From: SIG575 sp045542485
GTDB taxonomy: Bacteria; Bacillota; Clostridia; Oscillospirales; Acutalibacteraceae
Direction of reading: 5' to 3'
DNA: 64,000 bases
Assembly (NCBI GenBank): GCA_045542485.1
Contig: JAZQLC010000008.1
Location: 12,669 to 76,668 of the forward strand
Made by a program: the position numbers and the translations under genes
Notes under the pieces: model-generated
Told to the model about the DNA's origin: nothing
Databases searched by the model: none
The model's input: the letters and a program-made list of their open reading frames with translations, nothing else
Shown: positions 50,680 to 60,021 of the stretch, piece by piece
Position numbering within the stretch: the stretch's first letter is position 1
How the letters are laid out: every line of letters begins with the position of its first letter

Positions 50680-51849
50680 TCAGTCAATAAGAATAAATCT
50701 TGCGCTTTCTGCCGCCTCTTCAATCATAGGAGCAAAATCAACTGCACTCTCTGCCTTTATAACTTCTTCAAGTGACGGTCTTGTTTTGGGATGTCTGGGT
50801 GTAAACACCGTACAGCAATCCTCATAAGGCAGAATTGATGTATCAAAGGAATCGATATCCCTTGAAATTTTAACAATTTCACCTTTATCCATACCGATAC
50901 AGGGACGGAACACAGGAAGGTCTGTTGCACTATCCGTACAAGCGAGAGCTTTCAGTGTCTGACTTGCAACCTGACCTAAGCTTTCGCCCGTGATGAGAGC
51001 CTCGCAATCTTCTCTTCTTGCAATCTTCTCTGCAGTTTTCATCATTATTCTTCTCATAATTATGGTAAACAATTCTTCAGGACATTCATCTTTTATTGTT
51101 TCCTGAATTTTTGTGAACTCAACTACATAAAGCTTGATTCTTCCACTGTATGCAGCAACCTTGCGTGTCAGCTCGTGAACTTTTTTCTCTGCAAGTTCGC
51201 TTGTATAAGGGGGTGCTGCAAAGTGAATACCCATCAGACGCAGACCTCTTTTTGCCATCATCCAACCTGCTACGGGGCTGTCAATACCGCCTGAAATAAG
51301 CAGTGCCGCTTTACCGGCAGAGCCTGAAGGCATACCACCTGCACCCTTATGCTGATTGCCGTGGATGTAAACTGCCTTGTCTCTTACTTCTACCGTAACG
51401 ATAATATCCGGCTCGTGTACATCTACTGAAAGATTGGGGAATTTTTCGAGAAGATATCCTCCCACCTCCATACAGATTTCGGGAGATTTGAGAGGGAAAT
51501 TCTTGTCACTTCTTTTTGCGTTAACCTTGAAAGTTTTTGCAAACATAAGCTCTTCAGCAAGATATTCCTCAGCAACTGCCTTGATTTTTTCAATATCCTT
51601 TTCCGTTTCTGCTGCGCGTGAAAGACCTGCAATACCGAAAACTTTTTTCAGTGCAGAAAACGCAGTGTCAAAATCAGCATTTTCCTCGGCACTTTCCACC
51701 ATAATCGTAGACTGAGAAGCAGTGAAAGTAAACTTGCCTACATGCTCAAGTCTTCTTCTCATATTCTTAATCATCATATCCTCAAAGGTTCTTCTGTTAA
51801 GACCCTTCAGAGCAAGTTCGCCGTTTTTGATAAGTATAATCTCTTTCAT
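50680..51849 (-). CDS. thiI: tRNA 4-thiouridine synthase ThiI
   Basis: 389 residues. An N-terminal ferredoxin-like and THUMP region (1 to about 165) is followed by the PP-loop domain with ISGGIDSPVAGWMMAKRG near residue 185. The C-terminal rhodanese domain of the E. coli protein is absent, as in most Firmicutes, so sulfur is probably passed directly from the adjacent desulfurase. It makes s4U at position 8 of tRNA and may also serve thiamine synthesis. It starts 2 nt after the desulfurase gene. Confidence 0.97.
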   Translation of the reverse strand: MKEIILIKNGELALKGLNRRTFEDMMIKNMRRRLEHVGKFTFTASQSTIMVESAEENADFDTAFSALKKVFGIAGLSRAAETEKDIEKIKAVAEEYLAEELMFAKTFKVNAKRSDKNFPLKSPEICMEVGGYLLEKFPNLSVDVHEPDIIVTVEVRDKAVYIHGNQHKGAGGMPSGSAGKAALLISGGIDSPVAGWMMAKRGLRLMGIHFAAPPYTSELAEKKVHELTRKVAAYSGRIKLYVVEFTKIQETIKDECPEELFTIIMRRIMMKTAEKIARREDCEALITGESLGQVASQTLKALACTDSATDLPVFRPCIGMDKGEIVKISRDIDSFDTSILPYEDCCTVFTPRHPKTRPSLEEVIKAESAVDFAPMIEEAAESARFILID

Positions 51850-51851
51850 CT

Positions 51852-52982
51852 TTAAACCTTCCTGAGCTCTTTCAGAGCGTTTTCTATGTTTTCACAAAGT
51901 GTGTTCAGTTCTTCTTCTGTATTGAATCTTGAAAGGCTGACTCTCAATGCGCTGTCGATTCTTTCCGTTTTCAATCCTGCTGCCACAAGGGTGCTGCTTC
52001 TGTGACCCTTTGCACAGGCAGAGCCACCTGAAATATAAATTTCTCTTTCAGAGAGATAGTTAATCATCGGCTGTGAGGGTATGCCCATAACTGAAAAATT
52101 CACAATGTAGGGAAGATTTTCATTCCCTGAGTTTATTTCAACTCCCTGAATTTTTTCAAGCCTTGCCACAAAATTATCTCTGAGAGTTTTTGTTTTTTTC
52201 AGATTTTTTTCTATATCTCCAAGTTCTTCCGCCGCCGCTGCAAATCCACAGATTGACGGCATAGCCTCTGTCCCTGAGCGGATGCCCTTTTCCTGACCAC
52301 CGCCGTAAACAGGTGACACGATGTTTACGCCTTTTCTGATGTAGAGCGCACCTGCTCCTTTAGGTCCGTGGATTTTGTGTGAACTGATGCTCATCAGGTC
52401 AACGCCAAGCTTTTCAGCTTTTATTGTCATCTTTCCGAAGCCCTGCACCGCGTCACAGTGGATAAGGGCTGGTGATTTTTTCATCATCACTGCTTTTCTG
52501 ATAAGCTGAACGGGATTTATGCTTCCCAGTTCGTTGTTGACAAGCATCACACTGACAAGGATTGTCTTTTCATCAACCTCACGGATTAAATCCTGAATAT
52601 TGATGCTTCCGTTTCCCCCTACGGGAAGACGCACAACATTGAAGCCTTTGTTTTCAAGACATTTCATCGCATTCTCCACACTGGGATGCTCCGCAGAAGT
52701 GGTGACGATTTTATTGCCTCTTCTTGCCATTTTTTCTGCTGCACCAAAAATGGCGATATTATTGCTTTCCGTTCCGCCCGATGTGAAGAAAATTTCGTCC
52801 TCACGGCAGGAAAGAAGTTTTGCAATTGTTTTTCTGGAATTATCCAACTCTTCCTTTGCAAGAACACCCATATGGTGAATTGAAGAGGGATTTCCCCAGC
52901 ATTCATCAAGGACAAACGCCATTTTTTTCTTTGCACTTTCGCACAAAGGTGTTGTTGCACTGTTGTCAAGATAAATGCCCAA
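51852..52982 (-). CDS. Cysteine desulfurase (NifS/IscS class)
   Basis: 376 residues. PLP-dependent fold type I enzyme with the start YLDNSATTPL, TSGGTESNN, the PLP-lysine motif SSHKIHGPKG near residue 203, and the persulfide Cys loop GGSACAKGH near 325. It releases sulfur from cysteine as a persulfide. Being 2 nt before thiI, it is the probable sulfur donor for 4-thiouridine (NifZ-type pairing). I place the start at TTG 52982 after GGGAG, because the frame beyond it (to 53066) has no homology. The upstream stretch 52983-53090 holds nothing that I recognise. Confidence 0.95.
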   Translation of the reverse strand: MGIYLDNSATTPLCESAKKKMAFVLDECWGNPSSIHHMGVLAKEELDNSRKTIAKLLSCREDEIFFTSGGTESNNIAIFGAAEKMARRGNKIVTTSAEHPSVENAMKCLENKGFNVVRLPVGGNGSINIQDLIREVDEKTILVSVMLVNNELGSINPVQLIRKAVMMKKSPALIHCDAVQGFGKMTIKAEKLGVDLMSISSHKIHGPKGAGALYIRKGVNIVSPVYGGGQEKGIRSGTEAMPSICGFAAAAEELGDIEKNLKKTKTLRDNFVARLEKIQGVEINSGNENLPYIVNFSVMGIPSQPMINYLSEREIYISGGSACAKGHRSSTLVAAGLKTERIDSALRVSLSRFNTEEELNTLCENIENALKELRKV

Positions 52983-53090
52983 GGTCGCTCTCTCCCATTT
53001 TAAGATATATACATACATTATATTACAAAACGCCGAAAGTTTCAATACGGTTACGGCTTTTTTCAAAAATAAAAACCACTGAATTATGAC

Positions 53091-53362
53091 GCTGACATCA
53101 CATAAGGAAGTATTTCTTTAATATGTGAACTTACGGCACAATAATGCGTTAAAAACCACCGATACGCGACAGCGTAATCGGTGGTTTTCGTCTTTTCTTG
53201 TACGCGTAATTTCGCATTTTAAAGTGCTTCGCAGTTTTGTAGAAAAGCAAAATTGCTTGAATTGAAGCCAAAAAGGCAGCAAGGCTGACGCCTTGCGAGG
53301 CTTTTGGTGATAATACAAGGAATTTTGTTCGAGAAACAAATACTTCCTTATGTGGTGTCAGC
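53091..53362. mobile_element. MITE-like element, about 272 bp with 25-bp terminal inverted repeats
   Basis: Left repeat 53091-53115 (GCTGACATCACATAAGGAAG...) and right repeat 53338-53362 are inverse copies with 24 of 25 positions equal. Inside are a long hairpin with an ACCACCGAT core (53152-53188, one bulged base) and a GCAAGGC/GCCTTGC hairpin (53279-53296), but no transposase. The size fits a non-autonomous miniature element. The right repeat extends into the VTT-protein gene and supplies its last codons and stop. No clear target-site duplication was seen. Confidence 0.65.
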
Positions 53363-54094
53363 GGAGCCAGTGGTTCCGTTATTTTTATCTTCCTTTGTTT
53401 CTCCGTTGTCAACTTTTTCGAAAAATTTCTTATAGACAAATGTGCCGAGTATTGTCACAACAAGTGTTGAAAAAAACACGATTGCCGCAAGTCTTATGTT
53501 CTTCTCTCCCAATGCCGCACCACACCATGTGGAGGTGATAATTGAGGGAATACGGGCAATACCCGTGATTATAAGAAAATGCGAAATTTTAATTTTTGTC
53601 TTACCGATGAAATATGTTATCAGGTCTTTAGGTGTTCCGGGAATAAGGTAGATGAAAAATAATGTAGTTTTCAGTTTCTTTTCATTCTGCAGAAACTTGA
53701 TTTTGTCTATTCTTTCCTGAGGCACGAAAAGATTTATTGCCTTCATACCAAAGAGTTTAGTTATAAGCAGAATAATAAACGAACCGATTTCCGTTCCCAG
53801 CATACAGTAAAAAAGTCCGCCCCATATGCCGTAAACATAACCCGAGCCGATTTCAAGAGGCTCTGCGGGAATAAACTTCACAACGGTCTGGAGAGCTCTG
53901 ATTCCCACAAACACAACCTCATCCCATCTGCCGAATTGCTCCAGCCACTCAAGAAGATTTGTGTTATCCGAGAACATATGGTAAAACTTTCTGCCGACTG
54001 TAAAATACAAGCACAGCACAACAGCTCCCACCGCGAGAAGCCCACAGATAACGGCTATTCTCTTTGCTTTTGTAGTCTTAAAAATTTTATCCAT
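53348..54094 (-). CDS. VTT-domain (TVP38/DedA-like) membrane protein
   Basis: 248 residues with about five to six hydrophobic helices. The VTT motif region IPAEPLEIGSGYVYG near residue 75 and PGTPKDLITYFIG near 153 fit the TVP38/TMEM64 family, whose members are membrane proteins linked to lipid scrambling. The last ~20 residues (KVDNGETKEDKNNG...) are hydrophilic. The terminal Ala-Asp-Thr-Thr and TAA are encoded by the right repeat of the MITE-like element, so the native C-terminus may have been different. Its ATG overlaps the end of the GT8 gene by 8 bp. Confidence 0.87.
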   Translation of the reverse strand: MDKIFKTTKAKRIAVICGLLAVGAVVLCLYFTVGRKFYHMFSDNTNLLEWLEQFGRWDEVVFVGIRALQTVVKFIPAEPLEIGSGYVYGIWGGLFYCMLGTEIGSFIILLITKLFGMKAINLFVPQERIDKIKFLQNEKKLKTTLFFIYLIPGTPKDLITYFIGKTKIKISHFLIITGIARIPSIITSTWCGAALGEKNIRLAAIVFFSTLVVTILGTFVYKKFFEKVDNGETKEDKNNGTTGSADTT

Positions 54095-54893
54095 TTTCTA
54101 TATCCTTATCAGCAAGTGCCTTATAGTGAAAATAAAACTCAGCCATCTTACCTTTGTATTTTTCTTTCCACGGTTTATTTGAACCGTTGTAATGTATAAT
54201 CGATGTGTTTTTTCTGACCCAATCCAGGTCGATTTTCTTCTCGCGTCTCAGCACCTTTTCGTCAAGATTGAAGATTCTCGTATCAAAGTAAACTGTCTTT
54301 GCGCCAAACATCCCATTAATAACATCCTGGTCGGAAAGCCAGAGCTTTTTGAGATTCTTTTCGATATAATCAAAAATGTCCTGAGTAGTGCAGAATTTTC
54401 TCATCTCTTCAAGATTGAACATCAGAACTCCTGCGTTCACATACTGAGAATCCTCGGGCATATCAAGTCTTTTCTTATTATACCATTCCACACAGCCTGT
54501 GGTGTGTCCTGCACCTGCAATAATATTGCCGTCAAAAGACACATTATAAAGGTCCTTCATACTTTTGTTCACAACAATGTCCGGGTCCATATAAAGGATT
54601 CTGTCAACATCCTCAGGAATTATATCGAGTACAAGGAGTCTGTAATATGTTTCTTTTGAAATTCTCTTGAGCACGGGAGCGTGTTCAAGCAAAGACGGGT
54701 CAACAGAAATCGGGTGAATTATTGTTCTTTCTTTATCTATGACTTTATCTATAATCTGAAAATCTTCTTCTGTCAGTGATGAATGAGCAACATAAAGATG
54801 AATTTCTTCACCGGGTTCATTAATCATTATGGATTTCAGCATTACGCTCAAAGGCCCTATGTATCCCGAATTGAGTGTTACAAGAATATTCAT
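54087..54893 (-). CDS. Glycosyltransferase family 8 protein
   Basis: 268 residues. GT8 features: N-terminal NILVTLNSGYIGPLSVMLKSI, the metal-binding DxD motif in LYMDPDIVV near residue 101, VNAGVLMFNL near 148 and the C-terminal HYNGSNKPWK with its metal His. Such enzymes transfer hexoses from UDP-sugars to cell-surface glycans or glycogenin-like acceptors. The acceptor is unknown. It is translationally coupled to the downstream VTT membrane protein, suggesting a joint envelope role. Confidence 0.92.
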   Translation of the reverse strand: MNILVTLNSGYIGPLSVMLKSIMINEPGEEIHLYVAHSSLTEEDFQIIDKVIDKERTIIHPISVDPSLLEHAPVLKRISKETYYRLLVLDIIPEDVDRILYMDPDIVVNKSMKDLYNVSFDGNIIAGAGHTTGCVEWYNKKRLDMPEDSQYVNAGVLMFNLEEMRKFCTTQDIFDYIEKNLKKLWLSDQDVINGMFGAKTVYFDTRIFNLDEKVLRREKKIDLDWVRKNTSIIHYNGSNKPWKEKYKGKMAEFYFHYKALADKDIENG

Positions 54894-54999
54894 TTCAGAC
54901 CTTCTTTCATTAAAAAATCAGGCAAATGCCATACACAGATATAATACCTTTTTTGCTCTTCAAAGTCAAGAAAAACAGAAAAACTTAACAAATATTAAA

Positions 55000-55024
55000 G
55001 CTCCGTCAGTTAATCTGACGGAGC
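55000..55024 (-). terminator. Terminator of the oad operon
   Basis: 10-bp stem GCTCCGTCAG with its complement, 5-nt loop; the minus strand continues into a TTTAATATTT run. It lies 18 bp past the oadB stop. Confidence 0.8.
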
Positions 55025-55041
55025 CTCTGATGAAATTTTTA

Positions 55042-56202
55042 TTAGCCGAATACCATAAGCAGGAAACCTGCTGCAACGGCTGAGCCGATAACACCTGCAA
55101 CATTCGGTCCCATAGCGTGCATGAGAAGGAAGTTTGTGGGGTTATACTTTTTGCCTTCAACCTGAGCAACACGTGCTGCCATAGGAACGGCTGAAACACC
55201 TGCTGCACCGATAAGGGGATTGATTTTTCCGCCTGTAATGAGGTAAAGGAGTTTGCCGAAGAGCACACCACCTGCTGTTGAGAATGAGAAAGCAACAAGT
55301 CCGAGAACAATAATGAGAATTGTGTCGGGGCTGAGGAAAGCGTCACCACTTGCTGTTGCACCAACTGTAAGTCCGAGAAGGATTGTTACGATGTTTGTAA
55401 GTGCATTCTGAGCTGTGTCGCTGAGTCTGTCTGTAACGCCGCATTCTTTGAAAAGGTTACCGAGCATAAGCATACCGATAAGAGAAGCACAAGAGGGAAT
55501 AAGAAGTGCGCAGATAACAAGAACAATGATGGGGAAAAGAATTTTCTCTGTCTTGCTTACTTTTCTGAGCTGCTTCATTTCTACTTTTCTTTCTTTTTCA
55601 GTAGTGAGAAGCTTCATAACCTTAGGCTGAATGATGGGAATAAGAGCCATATAAGAATATGCTGCAACAGCGATAGGTGCAAGAAGATGGTCGGCAAGTT
55701 TACCTGTAAGAAGGATAGCCGTAGGACCGTCTGCACCACCGATGATGCCGATTGCTGCTGCTTCTTCGGGAGTAAAGCCGAGGAAGAGAGCAATAATAAA
55801 TGCTACATAAATACCAAGCTGTGCTGCTGCACCGAGAAGAAGGCTGACGGGGTTTGCAAGAAGAGGACCGAAGTCAGTCATAGCACCGATACCGAGGAAT
55901 ATGAGGCAGGGGAAAATTGAACTTTTAACACCTGCGTAAATAAGTCTCAGTACGCCTGAATCATACCAATGTGCGCCCTCCTGCGCAACGCCTCCGAAAA
56001 GACCGGCAGGGTCAGCCATAAGCTCTGCTCCGGGTAAGTTTGCAAGAAGAATACCAAACGCAATCGGAACAAGAAGAAGTGGCTCAAATTTTTTGGAAAT
56101 AGCAAGGAAGAAAAGAACAAATGAAACAATAATCATCACAAGTTCTTTCCAGCCGAGCAGGGCAAAACCTGAGCTTTCCCATAACTGCTGAACAATTTCC
56201 AT
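55042..56202 (-). CDS. oadB: Na+-translocating decarboxylase beta subunit (OadB-type)
   Basis: 386 residues, about nine or more membrane helices. Family blocks are GVKSSIFPCLIFLGIGAMTDFGPLLANP, the GFTPEEAAAIGIIGGADGPTAI segment with the Na+-site Asp near residue 175, and the C-terminal NPLIGAAGVSAVPMAARVAQ and MHAMGPNVAGVIGSAV. It decarboxylates the carboxybiotin made by the alpha subunit and pumps Na+ out. It is the last gene of the operon alpha-gamma-biotin carrier-beta. Length is normal. Confidence 0.96.
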   Translation of the reverse strand: MEIVQQLWESSGFALLGWKELVMIIVSFVLFFLAISKKFEPLLLVPIAFGILLANLPGAELMADPAGLFGGVAQEGAHWYDSGVLRLIYAGVKSSIFPCLIFLGIGAMTDFGPLLANPVSLLLGAAAQLGIYVAFIIALFLGFTPEEAAAIGIIGGADGPTAILLTGKLADHLLAPIAVAAYSYMALIPIIQPKVMKLLTTEKERKVEMKQLRKVSKTEKILFPIIVLVICALLIPSCASLIGMLMLGNLFKECGVTDRLSDTAQNALTNIVTILLGLTVGATASGDAFLSPDTILIIVLGLVAFSFSTAGGVLFGKLLYLITGGKINPLIGAAGVSAVPMAARVAQVEGKKYNPTNFLLMHAMGPNVAGVIGSAVAAGFLLMVFG

Positions 56203-56214
56203 GTGGAAACCTCC

Positions 56215-56592
56215 TTAACCAATAACTGCAAGAACAGCGTCTGTTTCTACTGTTGAACTTTTCTGAACAAGAATCTGTTTGATTGTACCTGCGCAAGGAG
56301 CTACAATATCGTTTTCCATTTTCATAGCCTCAAGGACGATAATAACGTCACCTGCGTTTACGCTGTCGCCAACGTTTTTGTTAACTGCCAGGATTGTGCC
56401 GGGCATAGGAGCTGTAACATTTGTTCCACCTGCTGTGGGAGCTGCTACGGGTGCTGCAGGTGCTGCTGCGGGAGCTGCTGCCACGGGAGCTGCTACGGGT
56501 GCAGTTGCCTCTGTTACACTTGTGATAACGGCTTCAGTCTTTTCAACTTCAACCTCATAATTTTTTCCGTTAAGTGTTACGATGTACTTCAT
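56215..56592 (-). CDS. Biotin carboxyl carrier subunit of the decarboxylase
   Basis: 125 residues: an N-terminal strand segment (KYIVTLNGKNYEVEVE), an Ala/Pro-rich flexible linker (about 35-55), then a biotinyl domain with the biotinylation site EAMKMEND near residue 91. The Lys of AMKM carries the biotin that moves CO2 from the alpha subunit to the beta subunit. In many bacteria this domain is fused to the alpha chain; here it is separate, in agreement with the short alpha subunit. It is 4 nt after the gamma gene. Confidence 0.96.
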   Translation of the reverse strand: MKYIVTLNGKNYEVEVEKTEAVITSVTEATAPVAAPVAAAPAAAPAAPVAAPTAGGTNVTAPMPGTILAVNKNVGDSVNAGDVIIVLEAMKMENDIVAPCAGTIKQILVQKSSTVETDAVLAVIG

Positions 56593-56595
56593 TTT

Positions 56596-57015
56596 TTAGT
56601 CCTCCACTTTCTTGATTGATTTAAAGCTGAGTCTGTTGAGGGGAATACCACTCTGCTCACTGACAATTGCCATAATTACTGCTGCCGTAGGTTCGTCAAC
56701 ATCCACAAGGTCAAGCTTACCTGCTGAATTTCCGTCTGCAAGGGGTGCAGCTGAAGGTGCTGTAACGACAGGAGCAGTTTCTTTTGCTTCTTCTTCATTT
56801 TCTTTCTTTATTGTGACTTTTGCCATAACCTTTGAGAAGATAAGGATTGCAACAGCAATAATTGCCAACATAGAAAGAACTACTATAAAGCCTGTAAGTG
56901 CTGTGGGAAGCTGATCAAGAACAAGAGATGTACGTTCCGGAATATTCAAAATCCTGTCCTTGAATTCGTTGCCGATCGCAACGATATCTGTTTTAAATTC
57001 CTGGAAAAAATTCAT
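56596..57015 (-). CDS. oadG: OadG-family gamma subunit
   Basis: 139 residues. A single membrane helix (about 38-60, TGFIVVLSMLAIIAVAILIF) and a charged C-terminal region are the OadG pattern. The C-terminal part (MAIVSEQSGIPLNRLSFKSIKKVE) resembles the longer gamma/delta-type chains. It helps assemble the alpha and beta subunits at the membrane. It lies between alpha and the biotin carrier with gaps of 3-11 nt. Confidence 0.85.
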   Translation of the reverse strand: MNFFQEFKTDIVAIGNEFKDRILNIPERTSLVLDQLPTALTGFIVVLSMLAIIAVAILIFSKVMAKVTIKKENEEEAKETAPVVTAPSAAPLADGNSAGKLDLVDVDEPTAAVIMAIVSEQSGIPLNRLSFKSIKKVED

Positions 57016-57026
57016 ATTCGTCCTCC

Positions 57027-58406
57027 TTAGTCAACCTGCTTGATGGAGTATGTGAATGTGTTCTTTTTCTTTTCTTCACGCTTATCAAAGAAAGCCTCTG
57101 CCTGTGCAGGGAAAGCGATGTAAGAAAGAACATCTTCGTCACTTTTTGCTTTATCACCAATCTCAGCTTTTGCTTTTTCAAAGCCGTCTTCAAGTGTATC
57201 AGCAAAACGCACTTTGAGGGGCTCTTCGTCGCCGAGAATAAGTTTCTGTACATCTTCGTTGATTTTGCCGGGTGCTGTACCGTATTCACCCTTGACATAG
57301 TTTCTGATTTCCTTTGAAACGTTCTTATATCTTTCACCTGCAAGAACGTTTGCAGTTGCCTGAACACCAACCATCTGGCTCATAGGAGTAACAAGCGGAG
57401 GATAACCGAGGTCTTCTCTTACTCTGGGAGTTTCTGCAAGAACTTCCTCAAGTTTATCAAGTTTCTTCTGAGCAGTAAGCTGTGCAACAAGGTTTGAAAG
57501 CATACCGCCGGGAATCTGATAATTAAGAGCATCTGTTGATGTTGCAAGAACAACGGGGTTGAGAAGTCCTGATTTGAGAGTTTCTTCTCTGTAAGGCTTG
57601 AAGAAATCGTTAATCTTCTTAAGCACGTCCATATCAAGGTCAACCTCATAGCCCTGCTGTTTAAGAGCATAAGCCATAGTTTCTGTTGCAGGCTGAGCTG
57701 TACCGCCTGAGAAGCAAGAAATTGCTGTATCGATAACGTCAGCACCTGCTTCAACAACTTTCTGAAGTGTGAGGGGGCCGAGACCTGTTGTGCTGTGTGT
57801 GTGAACAATAACGGGCACCTTTACGTTTTCCTTGAGAGCTTTCACAAGGTCGTAACCGTCCTGAGGACCCATAATACCTGCCATATCTTTAACGCAGATT
57901 GTCTGAACGCCCATACCTTCCATCTGCTTTGCAAGTTTCACATAAGATTCAAGGTCATGGATGGGGCTGAGTGTGTAGCAGATTGTACCTGATGCGATTG
58001 CACCGTTTTTAAGTGTTTCATCAACTGCAACCTCAATGTTTCTGATGTCATTGAGAGCGTCGAAGATTCTGATAATATCGATGCCGTTTTCAACGCTCTT
58101 CTTTACAAACATTCTTACCACATCATCGGGATAGTGCTTGTAGCCGAGAAGATTCTGACCGCGAAGGAGCATCTGAAGCTTTGTGTTAGGACAAGCTGCC
58201 TTGATTTTTCTGAGTCTTTCCCAGGGATCTTCACTGAGATATCTCAGACAAGAGTCAAATGTTGCGCCGCCCCAGCACTCAAGTGAATAATAACCTGCTT
58301 TGTCAAGCTCGGGGAGAATACTTTCGAACTCTGCAAAAGGCATTCTTGTTGCGATGAGCGACTGATTTGCGTCTCTTAAAATTGTTTCTGTAAACTGTAC
58401 TTTCAT
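57027..58406 (-). CDS. oadA: Oxaloacetate decarboxylase alpha subunit (carboxyltransferase)
   Basis: 459 residues. A DRE-TIM carboxyltransferase barrel (LRDANQSLIATRM near residue 10, RGQNLLGYKHYPDDV, CVKDMAGIMGP, HTHSTTGLGPL with metal His, SCFSGGTAQPATE) is followed by a conserved C-terminal PYC-OADA domain. It transfers CO2 from oxaloacetate to biotin. No biotinyl domain is fused, consistent with the separate carrier gene. It is the first gene of the four-gene operon, which couples decarboxylation to Na+ export in an anaerobe. AGGAGG lies just upstream. Confidence 0.95.
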   Translation of the reverse strand: MKVQFTETILRDANQSLIATRMPFAEFESILPELDKAGYYSLECWGGATFDSCLRYLSEDPWERLRKIKAACPNTKLQMLLRGQNLLGYKHYPDDVVRMFVKKSVENGIDIIRIFDALNDIRNIEVAVDETLKNGAIASGTICYTLSPIHDLESYVKLAKQMEGMGVQTICVKDMAGIMGPQDGYDLVKALKENVKVPVIVHTHSTTGLGPLTLQKVVEAGADVIDTAISCFSGGTAQPATETMAYALKQQGYEVDLDMDVLKKINDFFKPYREETLKSGLLNPVVLATSTDALNYQIPGGMLSNLVAQLTAQKKLDKLEEVLAETPRVREDLGYPPLVTPMSQMVGVQATANVLAGERYKNVSKEIRNYVKGEYGTAPGKINEDVQKLILGDEEPLKVRFADTLEDGFEKAKAEIGDKAKSDEDVLSYIAFPAQAEAFFDKREEKKKNTFTYSIKQVD

Positions 58407-58596
58407 CGTATCTTATCCTCCTTGGATTATACAAAATCGGTATTCGGTTTTTTTGTGAAAAACCTTCTTCCCCATTTTACATTGATTATATGATATTCTA
58501 AATATTTCCAAAAATCAATAGTTATTTTTATTTTCTCCCGAATACCCTAAAAAATAAGTTTTATTTTTTCTTTTTTGTCTATTTTTTAACAATGCC

Positions 58597-58625
58597 TTGA
58601 CGAGGCAGTTATATTTCTGTAATAT
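58597..58625 (+). promoter_or_regulatory. Promoter of the GH29 gene
   Basis: TTGACG (58597-58602), 17-nt spacer, TAATAT (58620-58625), 28 nt before the start codon. Confidence 0.65.
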
Positions 58626-58653
58626 TAACTTACAAAGAAAGGAGATGCTCTCT

Positions 58654-60021
58654 ATGGATTTCGCAACATTTTTAAACAACGCGGCAAACGTTGTGCCGTC
58701 AGAAAGACAGCTCAGGTGGTTTGACACGGAGTTTTACGGTTTCATTCATTTCGGCGTGAATACGTTTACAAACAAGGAATGGGGCGACGGTACGGAAGAC
58801 CCTGCTATTTTCAATCCGGAAAAATTTGACGCTGAGAAAATCGTGGAAATTTTCAAAAAAGCCGGTATGAAAGGGCTTGTTATTACCGCAAAGCATCACG
58901 ACGGCTTCTGTCTTTGGCCCAGTAAATTTACTGAACATTCAATCAAAAACAGCCCATACAAAAACGGAAAAGGCGATATTGTAAAAGAACTTGCTGACGC
59001 CTGTCATAAAAATAATTTCAAATTCGGTTTTTACCTTTCACCGTGGGACAGAAACTCAGAATTTTACGGCACTGACGAATATAACACTTACTATAAAAAT
59101 CAGCTCACGGAGCTTCTCACAAATTACGGGGAAGTTTTCCATGTGTGGTTTGACGGTGCCTGCGGAGAAGGTCCCAACGGCAAAAAACAGGAATATGATT
59201 TCCCGGGATACATAGAACTTATCAGAAAATATCAGCCTGATGCTACAATTTTCAACGACCACGGTCCCGATGTACGCTGGTGTGGTAATGAATCGGGCTC
59301 CTGCCGCCACAGTGAATGGGCAGTAGTGCCTCATGAGCTTGTTTTCAGAGCAGAAAAGCAGACCGAAGGCTCACTTATTGAAAGCAGACTCAGATACATC
59401 AACAACACCGATGCCGAGCTGGGCACACTTCAGAACATCATCCATTCACAAGGCCTCGCGTTCTGTGGAGGCGAAGTTGATATGTCAATCCGTCCAGGTT
59501 GGTTCTATCACGAAAACGAAGAACCGCATTCTCTTGAAAGACTGTGGAAAACATACCTCAATACAGTCGGAGCAAACTGCTGCTTCCACTTGAATGTGCC
59601 TCCCACAAAAGAGGGACTTATCGACGCCAGAGATGAAAAAAGACTTTATGAGCTGGGAGAAAAAATCAGCAGAGCTTTTGAAAACAACCTGGCGGAAAAC
59701 GCTGTTTTCACAGAAGCCGAAGAAGACAAGGAACTCTATCACACAAGCTTTGACCTGATTTTTGACGGCGAAAAAGAATTCAACTGCATCGTTCTTGAAG
59801 AAGATATCTCAAAAGGTCAGAGAATTGAAAACTTTGCCTTCTGCACACGGAACGATTTCGGCAACTGGGCTCTTCAGTTTTTCGAAGGCACCTGCGTCGG
59901 CCACAAAAAAATATGCACCTTTGACACTGAAAAAGCATCTCAGGTGCGTGTTGTAATCATCTCCACAAGAGGTGAGGTTCATCTCAGAAAACCAAAGGTA
60001 TATAAAATCAATGAAGACTAA
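58654..60021 (+). CDS. Alpha-L-fucosidase, glycoside hydrolase family 29
   Basis: 455 residues from ATG 58654 after AAAGGAG; the longer frame to 58597 covers the promoter. GH29 blocks: FGFIHFGVNTF-like YGFIHFGVNTFTNKEWG, ITAKHHDGFCLWPS, the nucleophile region VWFDGACGEG with Asp167, and the later EWAVVP and SWGY-equivalent segment. No signal peptide, so it is cytoplasmic and would act on imported fucosylated oligosaccharides, as expected with GH38, the sialidase and NagA. Its last codons overlap the radical SAM gene. Confidence 0.95.
   Translation: MDFATFLNNAANVVPSERQLRWFDTEFYGFIHFGVNTFTNKEWGDGTEDPAIFNPEKFDAEKIVEIFKKAGMKGLVITAKHHDGFCLWPSKFTEHSIKNSPYKNGKGDIVKELADACHKNNFKFGFYLSPWDRNSEFYGTDEYNTYYKNQLTELLTNYGEVFHVWFDGACGEGPNGKKQEYDFPGYIELIRKYQPDATIFNDHGPDVRWCGNESGSCRHSEWAVVPHELVFRAEKQTEGSLIESRLRYINNTDAELGTLQNIIHSQGLAFCGGEVDMSIRPGWFYHENEEPHSLERLWKTYLNTVGANCCFHLNVPPTKEGLIDARDEKRLYELGEKISRAFENNLAENAVFTEAEEDKELYHTSFDLIFDGEKEFNCIVLEEDISKGQRIENFAFCTRNDFGNWALQFFEGTCVGHKKICTFDTEKASQVRVVIISTRGEVHLRKPKVYKINED

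Noticed and set aside
53118..53439. Minus-strand frames of 73 and 96 codons in the 53.1-53.4 kb gap
   Set aside because: They fall within the MITE-like repeat; Arg/Cys-rich composition is typical of read-through of repeats.
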